The notes under the pieces are model-generated. The model worked only from the letters and a program-made list of their open reading frames with translations, made no database searches and was not told the DNA's origin. A program made the position numbers and the translations under genes. From Umezawaea tangerina (lineage in GTDB: Bacteria > Actinomycetota > Actinomycetes > Mycobacteriales > Pseudonocardiaceae): DNA of 64,000 nt. Position 1 is the stretch's first letter. Each line of letters opens with the position of its first letter. Shown here piece after piece: positions 24,646 through 33,282 of this stretch. The DNA lies in contig NZ_PVTF01000014.1 in assembly GCF_003002815.1 (NCBI RefSeq), positions 62,001 to 126,000 on the forward strand. The letters run 5' to 3'.

Positions 24646-26328
24646 ATGTCGTTGGGCACGCTTCTCCGGCGGAGGGCCGATCCGGCCGCCGCGACCGCAC
24701 CCACCCGCCGCCGCCGCGCGGTCACGTGGGTCGTCACCGGGTTGGCGGGCCTGTTCGTGCTGCTGGTCCTCGTGGCCCCGGCGGACTTCGACCGCTTCAC
24801 GGTCGGGGAGTTCGCCCGCGTGCCGCTGGAGGGTCTGGTCGGCGTGGTGGTCCTGCTGGTCCTGCCGCCGCGGGCGCGCCGGGTCGTCGCCCTGGTCGGC
24901 GGCGTGCTGCTCGGCGTGCTGACCGTGGTGAAGCTCATGGACATCGGCTTCGACGCGGTGCTGTACCGGCCGTTCGACCTGGTGCTGGACTGGCCGCTGC
25001 TCGGACCCGCGGTGGACTACGTGAAGGTGACCGTCGGCACGGCGGGCGAGATCGCCGCGATCGTGCTGACCGCGCTGCTCGTCATCGGCGTGGTCGTGCT
25101 CACCACCCGCTCGGTGCTGCGGCTGGCCGACGTCGTGGGCAGGCACCGCCTCGCCGCGACCCGCGCCGTGGCGCTGGCCGCGATCGCCGCGCTCACCTGG
25201 GTGTTCCCCGGCGTGCCGGTCGTGTCCTCCAACGCCGTGTCGCTGGCGGTCGACCACACCAAGCAGGTGGGGGTCGGGCTGCACGACAAGGAGGCGTTCG
25301 CCGCGGAGTCCGCGGTCGACGCCTACCGCGACACCCCCGGCAGCCAGTTGCTGACCGGGTTGCGGGGCAAGGACGTCGTGATCGCGTTCGTGGAGAGCTA
25401 CGGCCGCGACGCGGTCGAGGACCCCGAGCTCGCGCCGGTCGTCGACGCCGCGCTGGACCGGGGTACGCGGACCCTCAAGGAGGCCGGGTACAGCTCGCGC
25501 AGCGGCTGGCTCACCTCGCCCACGGCGGGCGGCGGCAGCTGGCTGGCGCAGGCGACCCTGCTGTCCGGGCTGTGGATCGACAACCAGCAGCGCTACCGCA
25601 CGCTGATGGCCAGCGACCGGCTCACCCTCAACGACGCCTTCCGGCGCGCGGACTGGCGGTCGGTCGGCGTCGTCCCCGGCATCACGCAGGCGTGGCCGGA
25701 GGGCGAGTTCTTCGGCTACGACCCCGTCTACGCCGCCGCCGACCTCGGCTACCGCGGCCCGCGCTTCGGCTACGCCACCATGCCCGACCAGTACACGCTC
25801 TCCGCGTTCCAGAAGGCCGAGCGCTCCAAGCCGGGTCACGCGCCCGTGATGGCGTCGATCCCGCTGCTGTCGAGCCACGCGCCGTGGTCGCCGATCCCGC
25901 GGGGCATCGACTGGGACGACGTCGGCGACGGGTCGGTGTACAACACGATGGAGTCCGGCAACCAGGCGCCCGAGTCGATCTTCGGCCGCGACCCCAAGGG
26001 CGTCCGCGCCGACTACGCGCGGTCCGTCGAGTACTCCGTGGACACCCTCGTGTCCTACGTGAAGACCTACGGCGACGACAACCTGGTGCTCGTCTTCCTC
26101 GGCGACCACCAGCCCGCCCAGATCGTCACCGGGGAGGGCGCGGGCCACGACGTGCCGATCACCGTCGTCGCCCACGACCCCGCCGTGCTGGACCGCGTCT
26201 CCTCGTGGGGCTGGAACGACGGCATCAAGCCCGCCCCGGAGGCCCCGGTGTGGCCGATGAGCGACTTCCGCGACAAGTTCCTCACCGCGTTCGGCACGCC
26301 GCCCACCGTCGCGGCGGTCAGCCCTTGA
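24646..26328 (+). CDS. Membrane sulfatase/alkaline-phosphatase-superfamily protein
   Basis: 560 residues from ATG at 24646 (GGAAGGG upstream). Five N-terminal membrane segments (about 22-200) precede an extracytoplasmic hydrolase domain with VIAFVESYGRDAVED (metal Glu and following loop), WLTSPTAGGGSWLAQATLLSG (Thr/Ser nucleophile region) and VFLGDHQPAQIV (Asp-His metal pair). The architecture resembles LtaS- or OpgB-like phosphoglycerol transferases. It could transfer or hydrolyse phosphoglycerol or sulfate groups on a surface glycolipid. It follows the GTP-derived cluster and may belong to it. The C-terminus overlaps the convergent monooxygenase-like gene by 11 bases. Confidence 0.8.
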   Translation: MSLGTLLRRRADPAAATAPTRRRRAVTWVVTGLAGLFVLLVLVAPADFDRFTVGEFARVPLEGLVGVVVLLVLPPRARRVVALVGGVLLGVLTVVKLMDIGFDAVLYRPFDLVLDWPLLGPAVDYVKVTVGTAGEIAAIVLTALLVIGVVVLTTRSVLRLADVVGRHRLAATRAVALAAIAALTWVFPGVPVVSSNAVSLAVDHTKQVGVGLHDKEAFAAESAVDAYRDTPGSQLLTGLRGKDVVIAFVESYGRDAVEDPELAPVVDAALDRGTRTLKEAGYSSRSGWLTSPTAGGGSWLAQATLLSGLWIDNQQRYRTLMASDRLTLNDAFRRADWRSVGVVPGITQAWPEGEFFGYDPVYAAADLGYRGPRFGYATMPDQYTLSAFQKAERSKPGHAPVMASIPLLSSHAPWSPIPRGIDWDDVGDGSVYNTMESGNQAPESIFGRDPKGVRADYARSVEYSVDTLVSYVKTYGDDNLVLVFLGDHQPAQIVTGEGAGHDVPITVVAHDPAVLDRVSSWGWNDGIKPAPEAPVWPMSDFRDKFLTAFGTPPTVAAVSP

Positions 26329-26644
26329 CGGCCATCTCGCCCAGCTCGGACCACTCCTCGCCGGGGACCGTGAAGTTCACGATCCGCGGCGTGGCGGCGA
26401 GGTAGCCGGGGAGGGTCTCGCCCGCCTGCTTGAAGTGGTCGGACCGGACGTGCGCGGCGCCCGCCTCGTCGTCGCGGAACGCCTCGACGAGGACGTACTC
26501 GGTGGCGTCGTCGACGCTGCGGGACCAGTCGAACCAGAGGCAGCCGGGCTCGGCCCTGGTCGCCTCGGTGAACTCGCGGGTGATCTCCGGCCACGCGTCG
26601 GCGTGGTCGGGCTGCACCCGGAACTTGGCGGTGATGAAGATCAT
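26318..26644 (-). CDS. Antibiotic-biosynthesis-monooxygenase (ABM) domain protein
   Basis: 108 residues from ATG at 26644. ABM-fold beta-alpha pattern: ITAKFRVQPDHADAW, then EPGCLWFDWSRSVDD, EYVLVEAFRDDEAGAAH and HVRSDHFKQ. Members degrade or oxidise quinones and haem or act on small aldehydes, and most are uncharacterised. It stands alone, convergent with the sulfatase gene. Confidence 0.8.
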   Translation of the reverse strand: MIFITAKFRVQPDHADAWPEITREFTEATRAEPGCLWFDWSRSVDDATEYVLVEAFRDDEAGAAHVRSDHFKQAGETLPGYLAATPRIVNFTVPGEEWSELGEMAVKG

Positions 26645-26769
26645 GGCGCTCCTCGGTCCGGCGGGTGTCGGGACCATCGACCCTAGTGCGACCACGGGGT
26701 GGTCGCCCGGTCCGCGGTGGCGTCGGAAAACCGGGTGCCTGCCGGGGTGCCCGCGGGCAGGATGACCAC

Positions 26770-27975
26770 GTGCCCACTACGCAGGCCGGGAACCCGTTGC
26801 GGCGGCCCGCGTTCCGGTGGTTCTTCCTCGGGCGGTCGGTGTCGCTGCTCGGCGGGTCGATGACGTCGGTCGCGCTGGCGTTCGCGGTGCTCCAGGCGTC
26901 GGGCCGGGCGGGCGACCTGGCGGTCGTGCTGGCCGCGGCCACGGTGCCGCTGGTCCTGTTCGTGCTGGTGGGCGGGTCGGTCGCGGACCGGTTCTCCAAG
27001 GGGCGGCTGCTCACGCTGTCCAACCTCGGCGCCGGGGTCACCCAGGGCGCGGTCGCCGTCGTGCTGCTGGCCGGTGCCTACGACCTGCGGCTGGTCGTCG
27101 TGCTGGAGTTCCTGAACGGCACGCTGACCGCGTTCACCACGCCCGCGCTGCGCGGTGTCCTGCCGGAGCTGGTCGGGCTCGACGAGGTGCAGCGGGCCAA
27201 CTCGCTGCTCAGCGCGGTGCGCTACGGCGCCCGCATCCTCGGGCCCCCGGTGGCCGGGCTGCTGGTCGTGGCCGCGGGCGGTGGGTGGGCGATCGCGGTG
27301 GACGCGCTGAGCTTCGTGCTCGCCGGGCTGTGCATGGCGCGGCTGGACCTGCCCGCGAAGGTGGCGCGGGGCCAGAGCCTGCTGCGGGACATGCGGGACG
27401 GGTGGCAGGAGTTCCGCGCCACCACGTGGGTGTGGTCGATCGTCGCGGTGTTCTCGCTGGCGAACATGGTCGCCGTCGGGGTGTGGGCCGTGCTCGGGCC
27501 GACCATCGCGCTGCGGACGGTCGGGCAGTCGTCCTGGGGGCTGGTGCTCGGCGTGGAGGCGCTGGGGGTGCTGGTGATGGCCGCGGCCATGTACCGGCTC
27601 GTGCTGCCCAGGCTGATGCTCGCCGGGCAGCTCGCGATCGTGGTGGGCGGGCTGCCGATGGTGGTGCTCGGTCTCGGCGCGGGCGTGCCGTGGCTGGCCG
27701 GGGCCGCGTTCGCCGCCGGGCTGGGGTCCGGCCTGTTCGGGATCGCCTGGGAGACCTCGCTGCAGGAGCACGTGCCCGCGCACCTGTTGTCCAGGATCAC
27801 CTCCTACGACGACTTCGGCTCGTACGTGGCCATCCCGATCGGCCAGCTCGGCGTGGTGCCGCTGGCCCTGGTGTTCGGGGACACGCGGGTGGCCCTGGTC
27901 GGCGGGGTGGTGTTCTCGGTGCTGGTGCTGCTGCCGTTGGCGAGCGCGTCCGTGCGCGGGCTGCGGCACGGCTGA
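26770..27975 (+). CDS. MFS exporter (EntS-like)
   Basis: 401 residues from GTG at 26770. About twelve membrane segments; loop 2-3 reads GGSVADRFSKGRLL, and ANSLLSAVRYGARILGPPVAG is typical of the MFS_3 (enterobactin exporter-like) subgroup. It probably expels a small molecule or drug. It starts a plus-strand run with the dehydrogenase and lipoprotein that follow (37- and 27-base gaps). Confidence 0.8.
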   Translation: MPTTQAGNPLRRPAFRWFFLGRSVSLLGGSMTSVALAFAVLQASGRAGDLAVVLAAATVPLVLFVLVGGSVADRFSKGRLLTLSNLGAGVTQGAVAVVLLAGAYDLRLVVVLEFLNGTLTAFTTPALRGVLPELVGLDEVQRANSLLSAVRYGARILGPPVAGLLVVAAGGGWAIAVDALSFVLAGLCMARLDLPAKVARGQSLLRDMRDGWQEFRATTWVWSIVAVFSLANMVAVGVWAVLGPTIALRTVGQSSWGLVLGVEALGVLVMAAAMYRLVLPRLMLAGQLAIVVGGLPMVVLGLGAGVPWLAGAAFAAGLGSGLFGIAWETSLQEHVPAHLLSRITSYDDFGSYVAIPIGQLGVVPLALVFGDTRVALVGGVVFSVLVLLPLASASVRGLRHG

Positions 27976-28012
27976 GGGCGCGCCCGGTCCGCGGCGGGGG
28001 CAGGATCGGGGC

Positions 28013-28870
28013 ATGACGAGGATCGGTTTTCTGGGCACCGGGATCATGGGTCTGCCGATGGCGGCGAACATCGCGGCAGCCGGGCTGGACGTGCGGGCGT
28101 GGAACCGGACGCGGGCCAGGGCGGAGCCGTTGGGTGAGCGCGGTGTCGAGGTCGTCGACACCGCCCGCGAGGCCGTCGCCGGGGCGGACGTCGTGGTCAC
28201 GATGCTCGCCGACGGGCCCGCGGTCGACGAGGCGGTGGCGGCCGCCGACCTGGCGAACGGCCAGGTGTGGGTGCAGATGAGCACCGTCGGCGTCGAGTGG
28301 TCGGCGGCGCTGGCGCGGGTCGCGGAGAAGGCGGGCGCGGTCTACGTGGACGCGCCGGTGCTGGGCACCAGGCAGCCCGCGGAGGCGGGCGCGCTCGTGG
28401 TGCTGGCGTCCGGCCCGGACGACGCCTGCGAGCGGGTGGCGCCGGTGTTCGACGCCGTCGGGTCGCGGACGGTGTGGGTCGGGGAGGCGGGCGCGGGCAG
28501 CAGGCTCAAGCTCGCCGCCAACGCGTGGGTGCTGTCGCTGACCAACGCGCTGGCGGAAAGCGTTGCCCTGACGGGAAGTCTGGGCCTGGACCCGGCGCTG
28601 TTCCTGGAGGCGATCAAGGGCGGCTCGATGGACGCGCCCTACGCGCGGGTCAAGGGCACGGCCATGATCGAGGACCGCTTCCCGCCCAGCTTCCCCGCCT
28701 ACCTCGCGGCCAAGGACGCCCGGCTGGTGATCGAGGCGGGCGGTGCCGACGTGGACCTGGCCGGGACGCGGGCGGCGCTCGCGCACCTCGACGCCGCGGT
28801 CGACGCGGGCTTCGGCGAGGAGGACCTCGGCGTGCTGTTCCGGGCGGTCCGGTCCAACCGCGCGACCTGA
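28013..28870 (+). CDS. 3-hydroxyisobutyrate-dehydrogenase-family oxidoreductase
   Basis: 285 residues. NAD(P)-binding GFLGTGIMGLPMAANI at the N-terminus, substrate-binding DAPVLGTRQPAEAGAL, and the catalytic Lys in GSRLKLAANAWVL. These enzymes oxidise beta-hydroxyacids or reduce tartronate/succinic semialdehyde or imines. The precise substrate is unknown. The gene is full length and typical in size. Confidence 0.85.
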   Translation: MTRIGFLGTGIMGLPMAANIAAAGLDVRAWNRTRARAEPLGERGVEVVDTAREAVAGADVVVTMLADGPAVDEAVAAADLANGQVWVQMSTVGVEWSAALARVAEKAGAVYVDAPVLGTRQPAEAGALVVLASGPDDACERVAPVFDAVGSRTVWVGEAGAGSRLKLAANAWVLSLTNALAESVALTGSLGLDPALFLEAIKGGSMDAPYARVKGTAMIEDRFPPSFPAYLAAKDARLVIEAGGADVDLAGTRAALAHLDAAVDAGFGEEDLGVLFRAVRSNRAT

Positions 28871-28897
28871 GCGCCGGACCGTTGGATACTGGCCGAC

Positions 28898-30028
28898 ATG
28901 CGCGGACGTGTGCTTGCGGTGGTGGTGGCGGTGCTGGTCGCCGGGTGCACGGCCGCGCCCGGCGGCACCGGGTCGGCCGGGCCCGCCCCGGTCGTGCTCA
29001 CCAAGGTCGAGCTGCCCGCGGGCTCGGTGCCCGTGGTGCTGGCGGCGGCCGGGGACGCGCTGCTGGTCGGCGTCCGGCGCGACGGCCAGTCCGTCGTGCC
29101 CGCGTTGCTGCGGCGCGGTGCCGACGGGGCGTTCACCGACGTCCCGCTCACCGCCGCCACGCCCTACGGGATGCTCGCCACCTGGTACTCCCTTGCCGTG
29201 GACGGCGACCGCGTGCTGGCGATCGGCGGGGAACGCGGGGGCGCGCACGGCAACGTGCGGTGGAGCGCGTGGACCGGGACGACGGCGGGCGTTTCCGAGA
29301 AGCTGCAAGGGTTCTCGGTGTTCGGCGGGTGGGGCGCGGGCGAGCTGAACGACGCCGTGTGGACGCCCGCGGGCCCGCTGCTCGTCGGCACGTGGCAGAG
29401 CCTCAAGGTCGGCTCGGACGTCGCCGTGTGGACCGCCGACGGCGACACGTGGGTGCGGCAGAGCTCCGCGGGCACGGCGCTGGAGAACACCCCGGAGTCG
29501 CTGGGGTTCCCGCTCGCCGCGACCACGACCGGTCCCGGCGTGCTGGTGGCGGGGTGGCGGCTCGCGGGTGGGAAGCAGGAGCCCGCGGTGTGGCGTTCGA
29601 CGTCCGGCAACACCGGGTGGACGGCCGCGGCGCTGCCCGACGCCGGGACCACCGGCGCGGCGGTCGCGGTGCGCTGCTGGGACGGCGCGTGCGGCGCGTC
29701 CGGCTGGGTGGACGGGAAGCTGGCCGTGTGGAAGGTGACCGACGGGGCGGCCACCCGGCTGTCCGGGGCCCCGCCGATCGCGGTGGGGGACCGGGACCGG
29801 CTGGCCGCGCCGGTCGACGTGGACGGGCGGCTGACCCAGTTCGTCGCCGACGGCGGGCGGGTGCAGGTCGCGCAGGCCGACGGTGCCGGGTGGACGGTCC
29901 GCGACGTGTCCGGGCCGAGCGGCGCGGTCACCGCCGTGGTCCGGGTCGGCGACGTGGTGTACCTGGTCGCCGGGGCGGACGACAGCTCGCGGACGTTGTG
30001 GCGGGTGGACGCGGCGGCGCTGCGCTGA
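28898..30028 (+). CDS. Lipoprotein, probable beta-propeller
   Basis: 376 residues. Short signal peptide with lipobox LVAGC (Cys17). The rest contains about six recurring Trp/Gly-containing segments (VRWSAWTG, VAVWTADGDTWVRQ, AVWRSTSGNTGWT, LAVWKVTDG, LWRVDAAAL) as in secreted sensor-type propellers. No catalytic motif is seen, so no function can be given. Confidence 0.75.
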   Translation: MRGRVLAVVVAVLVAGCTAAPGGTGSAGPAPVVLTKVELPAGSVPVVLAAAGDALLVGVRRDGQSVVPALLRRGADGAFTDVPLTAATPYGMLATWYSLAVDGDRVLAIGGERGGAHGNVRWSAWTGTTAGVSEKLQGFSVFGGWGAGELNDAVWTPAGPLLVGTWQSLKVGSDVAVWTADGDTWVRQSSAGTALENTPESLGFPLAATTTGPGVLVAGWRLAGGKQEPAVWRSTSGNTGWTAAALPDAGTTGAAVAVRCWDGACGASGWVDGKLAVWKVTDGAATRLSGAPPIAVGDRDRLAAPVDVDGRLTQFVADGGRVQVAQADGAGWTVRDVSGPSGAVTAVVRVGDVVYLVAGADDSSRTLWRVDAAALR

Positions 30029-30055
30029 CGGTCCTGCGGGTCGCCTCCGCGGCAG

Positions 30056-30094
30056 TTGACATGCTCCAAGACGACCGGTCATATTGAGCCGTCG
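30056..30094 (+). promoter_or_regulatory. Promoter and TetR operator of the NAD(P)-dependent alcohol dehydrogenase
   Basis: TTGACA at 30056-30061 and TCATAT at 30079-30084 are 17 bases apart. A 23-bp imperfect palindrome at 30072-30094 (16 of 23 positions symmetric; outer arms CGAC and GTCG, inner TCA and TGA) covers the -10 box. Its core recurs, 16 of 17 bases on the opposite strand, in front of the neighbouring TetR gene, so the TetR protein probably represses both. Confidence 0.75.
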
Positions 30095-30122
30095 AACGAG
30101 TCCTGACCGGTTGAGGAGAACG

Positions 30123-31130
30123 ATGTCCACCTACCGCGCCTTCGAAGTGACGGGTCCGCAGGACTTCACGCTGGTCGAGCGGGAGCTGGTCCCGCCGTCG
30201 CCGAGGCAGGTCCGGGTGCGCGTCGAGGCCTGCGGTGTCTGCCACACCGACGCCTTCTCCATCGGCGGTGCCACCGCCGGACGCCCGGTCGTGCCGGGGC
30301 ACGAGGTCGTCGGCGTGATCGACGCGGTCGGCGAGGGCGTCACGGCGTGGCGGGTCGGCGAACGGGTGGGCATCGGCTTCCTCGGCGGACATTGCGGCGA
30401 GTGCGACCGGTGCCGCCGCGGCGACTTCGTGAACTGCTCGGACCAGCCGCAGACCGGCGGCCAGGTGGAGGGCGGCTACGCCGAGTACGCCTACGCCAGG
30501 ACGTCCGGGCTGGTGCGGGTGCCGGAGGGGATGTCCGCCGTCGAGGCCGCGCCGCTGCTGTGCGCCGGGCTCACCGTCTACAACGCGCTGCGCGCCTCCG
30601 GTGCCCCGGCCGGGTCGCTGGTCGCCGTGCAGGGCATCGGCGGTCTCGGCCACCTCGCGCTCCAGTACGCCAGCAGGCTCGGCCACGAGGTCGTCGCCAT
30701 CGCCCGCGGCACGGACAAGGCCGCCCAGGCCGCCGACCTCGGTGCTGACCACTACGTCGACAGCACCGACGGCGACCCCGGCAAGGCGCTGCGGGCGCTC
30801 GGCGGCGCCGCCGCGATCATCGCCACGGCCGCGCACGGCGGCTCGATGTCCGCGCTGGTCAAGGGGCTGGCGCCGCACGGCGTGCTGGCGGTCGTGGGCG
30901 CGGCGGCCGACCCGATCCAGGTCTCGACCACCGAGCTGATCTTCGGCGCCCGCACGATCACCGGCGTCCTCACCGGGAGCGCGATCGAGAACGAGGACAA
31001 CCTCGCGTTCAGCGCCCGGCGCGGCGTGCGCCCGATGGTCGAGGTGATGCCGCTCGACCAGGCGCCCGAGGCGTTCGCGCACATGATGTCCGGCAAGGCC
31101 CGCTTCCGGGTCGTGCTGGAGGTGAAGTAG
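30123..31130 (+). CDS. Zinc-dependent alcohol dehydrogenase (AdhA-like)
   Basis: 335 residues from ATG at 30123 (AGGAGA upstream). Catalytic-zinc Cys in CGVCHTDAF and His in PGHEVVGVI; structural-zinc cluster CGECDRC with CGHC-type spacing (HCGECDRCRRGDFVNC); Rossmann glycines in VQGIGGLGHLALQYA. It resembles the bacterial AdhA/YahK/YjgB group of broad-range aldehyde reductases. It is transcribed towards its probable regulator (TetR); the two genes end with no base between them. Induction by a reactive aldehyde or quinone would fit, but the inducer is unknown. Confidence 0.85.
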   Translation: MSTYRAFEVTGPQDFTLVERELVPPSPRQVRVRVEACGVCHTDAFSIGGATAGRPVVPGHEVVGVIDAVGEGVTAWRVGERVGIGFLGGHCGECDRCRRGDFVNCSDQPQTGGQVEGGYAEYAYARTSGLVRVPEGMSAVEAAPLLCAGLTVYNALRASGAPAGSLVAVQGIGGLGHLALQYASRLGHEVVAIARGTDKAAQAADLGADHYVDSTDGDPGKALRALGGAAAIIATAAHGGSMSALVKGLAPHGVLAVVGAAADPIQVSTTELIFGARTITGVLTGSAIENEDNLAFSARRGVRPMVEVMPLDQAPEAFAHMMSGKARFRVVLEVK

Positions 31131-31694
31131 CTACTTCAGCACCGAGTCGAAGACCACGCTGAAGAAGGCGGCGAAGGACGACCCGTCCTTCGCCGCCCGC
31201 GCGCCGACGACCGCGCCCTCCCAGGCGTTCACGACGAACAGCGCCAGCACGTCCGGGTCCTGCCCGCGCAGGGAGTCCCCGGCCTCGCGCAGCAGGTCCG
31301 CCACGGCCTTCGTCCACACCGCGAACGCCGTGCGCACGCCGTCGGCGATGGCCGGGCTGTGGTCGGCGGCCTCCGCCGTGAAGTTCCCGAACACGCAGCC
31401 GCGCGCGTAGTCGTACCGGGCGATGTCGTCGGCCAGGAACCCGAAGTGCGCGCGCAGCCGGGCGATCGGCTCGACGGACCGGTCGGCCAGGTCCTCCAGG
31501 CGGCGGGAGGTGCCGTAGCGGTCCACCACGACGAGCGCGAGAGCCTCCTTGCTCTCGAAGTGGTTGTAGAACGACCCCTTCGGCACGCCCGCGGTGTCGG
31601 TGACCAGCTTCACGCCGCACGCGTTGTAGCCGTGCCGGTGGAACTCCTCGGACGCCGCGTCGACGATCCGGTCCCGCACGCTCGGCCTGCCCAT
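31131..31694 (-). CDS. TetR-family repressor of the adjacent dehydrogenase
   Basis: 187 residues from ATG at 31694. The N-terminal HTH shows IVDAASEEFHRHGYNACGV and VPKGSFYNHFESKEAL. The C-terminal domain (GCVFGNFTAEAADHSP) resembles the NemR/AcuR-type ligand domain that often has a reactive Cys. A Cys is present at GCVFG. The operator core in its own promoter matches the one in the dehydrogenase promoter, so the circuit is autoregulated. Homology begins at this ATG, and starting further upstream would cover the operator. Confidence 0.85.
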   Translation of the reverse strand: MGRPSVRDRIVDAASEEFHRHGYNACGVKLVTDTAGVPKGSFYNHFESKEALALVVVDRYGTSRRLEDLADRSVEPIARLRAHFGFLADDIARYDYARGCVFGNFTAEAADHSPAIADGVRTAFAVWTKAVADLLREAGDSLRGQDPDVLALFVVNAWEGAVVGARAAKDGSSFAAFFSVVFDSVLK

Positions 31695-31712
31695 GGACGT
31701 CCCCTCCGCCGG

Positions 31713-31737
31713 TGTCCGTCCAATATGAGCGGTCGTC
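31713..31737 (-). promoter_or_regulatory. Operator in the TetR promoter, shared with the dehydrogenase promoter
   Basis: CAATATGAGCGGTCGTC at 31721-31737 differs at one base from the reverse complement of 30070-30086. It ends about 27 bases before the repressor start codon, a position suited to autorepression. Confidence 0.75.
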
Positions 31738-31861
31738 TCAGCCCCGGTCAAGGCGGGTTCCCGCCCTGCGGGAGGCCCGGCGACCGGTCCCGTGCCACCG
31801 CGCGGCCGCGAACGTGGTGGGTGTCGTCGCGGCGATCGCGATCAAGTCGATAATGGGCGCC

Positions 31862-32428
31862 ATGGCGACCGTTGTGCTGTTCCACTCCGTGTACGGGCTG
31901 CGCTCCGCTGTGCTGGAGGCCGCGGGCCGGTTCCGGGAGGCGGGGCACGCGGTGGTGACCCCCGACCTGTACGACGGGGAGATCGCGCCGACGCTGGACG
32001 AGGGCTTCGAGCTGGCGCAGTGGATCGGGTGGCCGTCGATCGCGGACCGGGCGCGCGCGGCCGTGCGGGACCTGCCGCCGGACACGGTGCTCGCCGGGTT
32101 CTCCATGGGCGCGGGCGTCGCGGGCGGCCTGCTCAGCGAACGGCCGGACGCCGCCGGAGCCCTGTTCCTGCACGGCACCGGGGCCGTCCCGAGCAACGTG
32201 CGGCCGGGCCTGCCGATGCAGATGCACGTGGCCGACCCGGACGTGTACGCGACGCCGCGCGAGGTCTCCGAGTGGGTCAAGGCCGCGGCGGGCGCGCGGG
32301 CCGAGGTGTTCCGCTACCCCGGTGTCGGCCACCTCTTCACCGACACCGGCCTCGCCGACTACGACGAGGAGGCCGCCGAGCTCGTGTGGCGGCGCTGCCT
32401 CGACTTCCTGGCCGGGCTCTGGAACTAG
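31862..32428 (+). CDS. Dienelactone-hydrolase-family protein
   Basis: 188 residues from ATG at 31862 (an ATG 9 bases earlier is possible). Alpha/beta-hydrolase with VVLFHSVYGLR near the N-terminus, VTPDLYDGEIAPTLDEG, the nucleophile elbow GFSMGAG (Ser instead of the Cys of classical dienelactone hydrolase), Asp in HVADPDVY, and the catalytic His in YPGVGHLFTD. Substrate unknown. Its 3' end overlaps that of the convergent atpB-like gene. Confidence 0.8.
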   Translation: MATVVLFHSVYGLRSAVLEAAGRFREAGHAVVTPDLYDGEIAPTLDEGFELAQWIGWPSIADRARAAVRDLPPDTVLAGFSMGAGVAGGLLSERPDAAGALFLHGTGAVPSNVRPGLPMQMHVADPDVYATPREVSEWVKAAAGARAEVFRYPGVGHLFTDTGLADYDEEAAELVWRRCLDFLAGLWN

Positions 32429-33198
32429 TGGTCGGCGGCCAGCGCGCGACCGATGTAGTTCGCCGTCAGCAGCGCGAAGATGTACGCCTGGAGCACCTGG
32501 ACCAGCGCCTCCAGGAACGTCATCGCGACCGCGAACGCGAAAGCCAGCAGTGACACGGGTTTGAGCGCCGCGCCCGCCTCCAGCAGGAGGAACTCGCCGC
32601 CGAGGGTGAACACCAGCAGGATGAGGTGGCCCGCGAACATCGCCGCGAACACCCGGATCGCGAGCGAGAGCGGGTCCATGAAGAACCGCAGGAACAGCTC
32701 GATCGGCGTCAGCATCAGGTAGACGGGCTTCGGCACGCCCGGCGGGAACAGCTGGTTCTTCAGGTAGCCGCCCAGCCCGTGCCGCCGGATGCCGACGACG
32801 TGGAACAGCGGGTAGAGGACCACCAGCAGCGCCAACGGGAAACCGGTGTGCGCCATGGTCGGGAACTGGATGAACGGCACGATGCCGAAGATGTTGTTCA
32901 CCAGGATGAAGGTGAACAGCGTGACGATCAGCGGCACGTACGGGCGGAAGTCCTTGCCGCCGATCTGCTCCCTGGCGATGGTGTCGCGGCCGAAGTCGTA
33001 GACGGACTCGGCGGCGAACTGGAACCTGCCCGGCACGATCGCGAGGCGGCGGGTGGCGGTCAGGAAGAAGGCCGCGACCAGCACGACCGACAACACCAGC
33101 AGCACCATGGGCTTGGTGATCCCGGCGACGATCGCGGGCGGGAAGAAGTCGGCGGTGCTCGGCGGTACGAACGTCCCGTCGGCAAGCACGGTGGTCAT
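32425..33198 (-). CDS. Orphan F0F1 ATP synthase subunit a homologue
   Basis: 257 residues, 5-6 membrane segments. Family signatures: FGRDTIAREQIGGKDFRPYVPL, PLSLAIRVFAAMFAGHLIL with the essential Arg of the proton half-channel, and ALVQVLQAYIFALLTANYI. The conserved Asn after RLFG in most subunits a is Ala here (RVFAAM). No other atp gene lies nearby: upstream is a TetR gene, downstream a hydrolase. It is either a paralogue of the subunit in the main atp operon or a relocated sole copy. ATG at 33198 follows AAGGGGG. Being outside the operon is unusual because subunit a is normally made in fixed stoichiometry. Confidence 0.85.
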   Translation of the reverse strand: MTTVLADGTFVPPSTADFFPPAIVAGITKPMVLLVLSVVLVAAFFLTATRRLAIVPGRFQFAAESVYDFGRDTIAREQIGGKDFRPYVPLIVTLFTFILVNNIFGIVPFIQFPTMAHTGFPLALLVVLYPLFHVVGIRRHGLGGYLKNQLFPPGVPKPVYLMLTPIELFLRFFMDPLSLAIRVFAAMFAGHLILLVFTLGGEFLLLEAGAALKPVSLLAFAFAVAMTFLEALVQVLQAYIFALLTANYIGRALAADH

Positions 33199-33282
33199 GG
33201 GCGAAACCCCCTTCGTCCAAGCTGTCCGGCGAACGTAGCCGACCGGCTCGAACGAACGGGGGTGCGCCCGTTCGGCCGTCCG

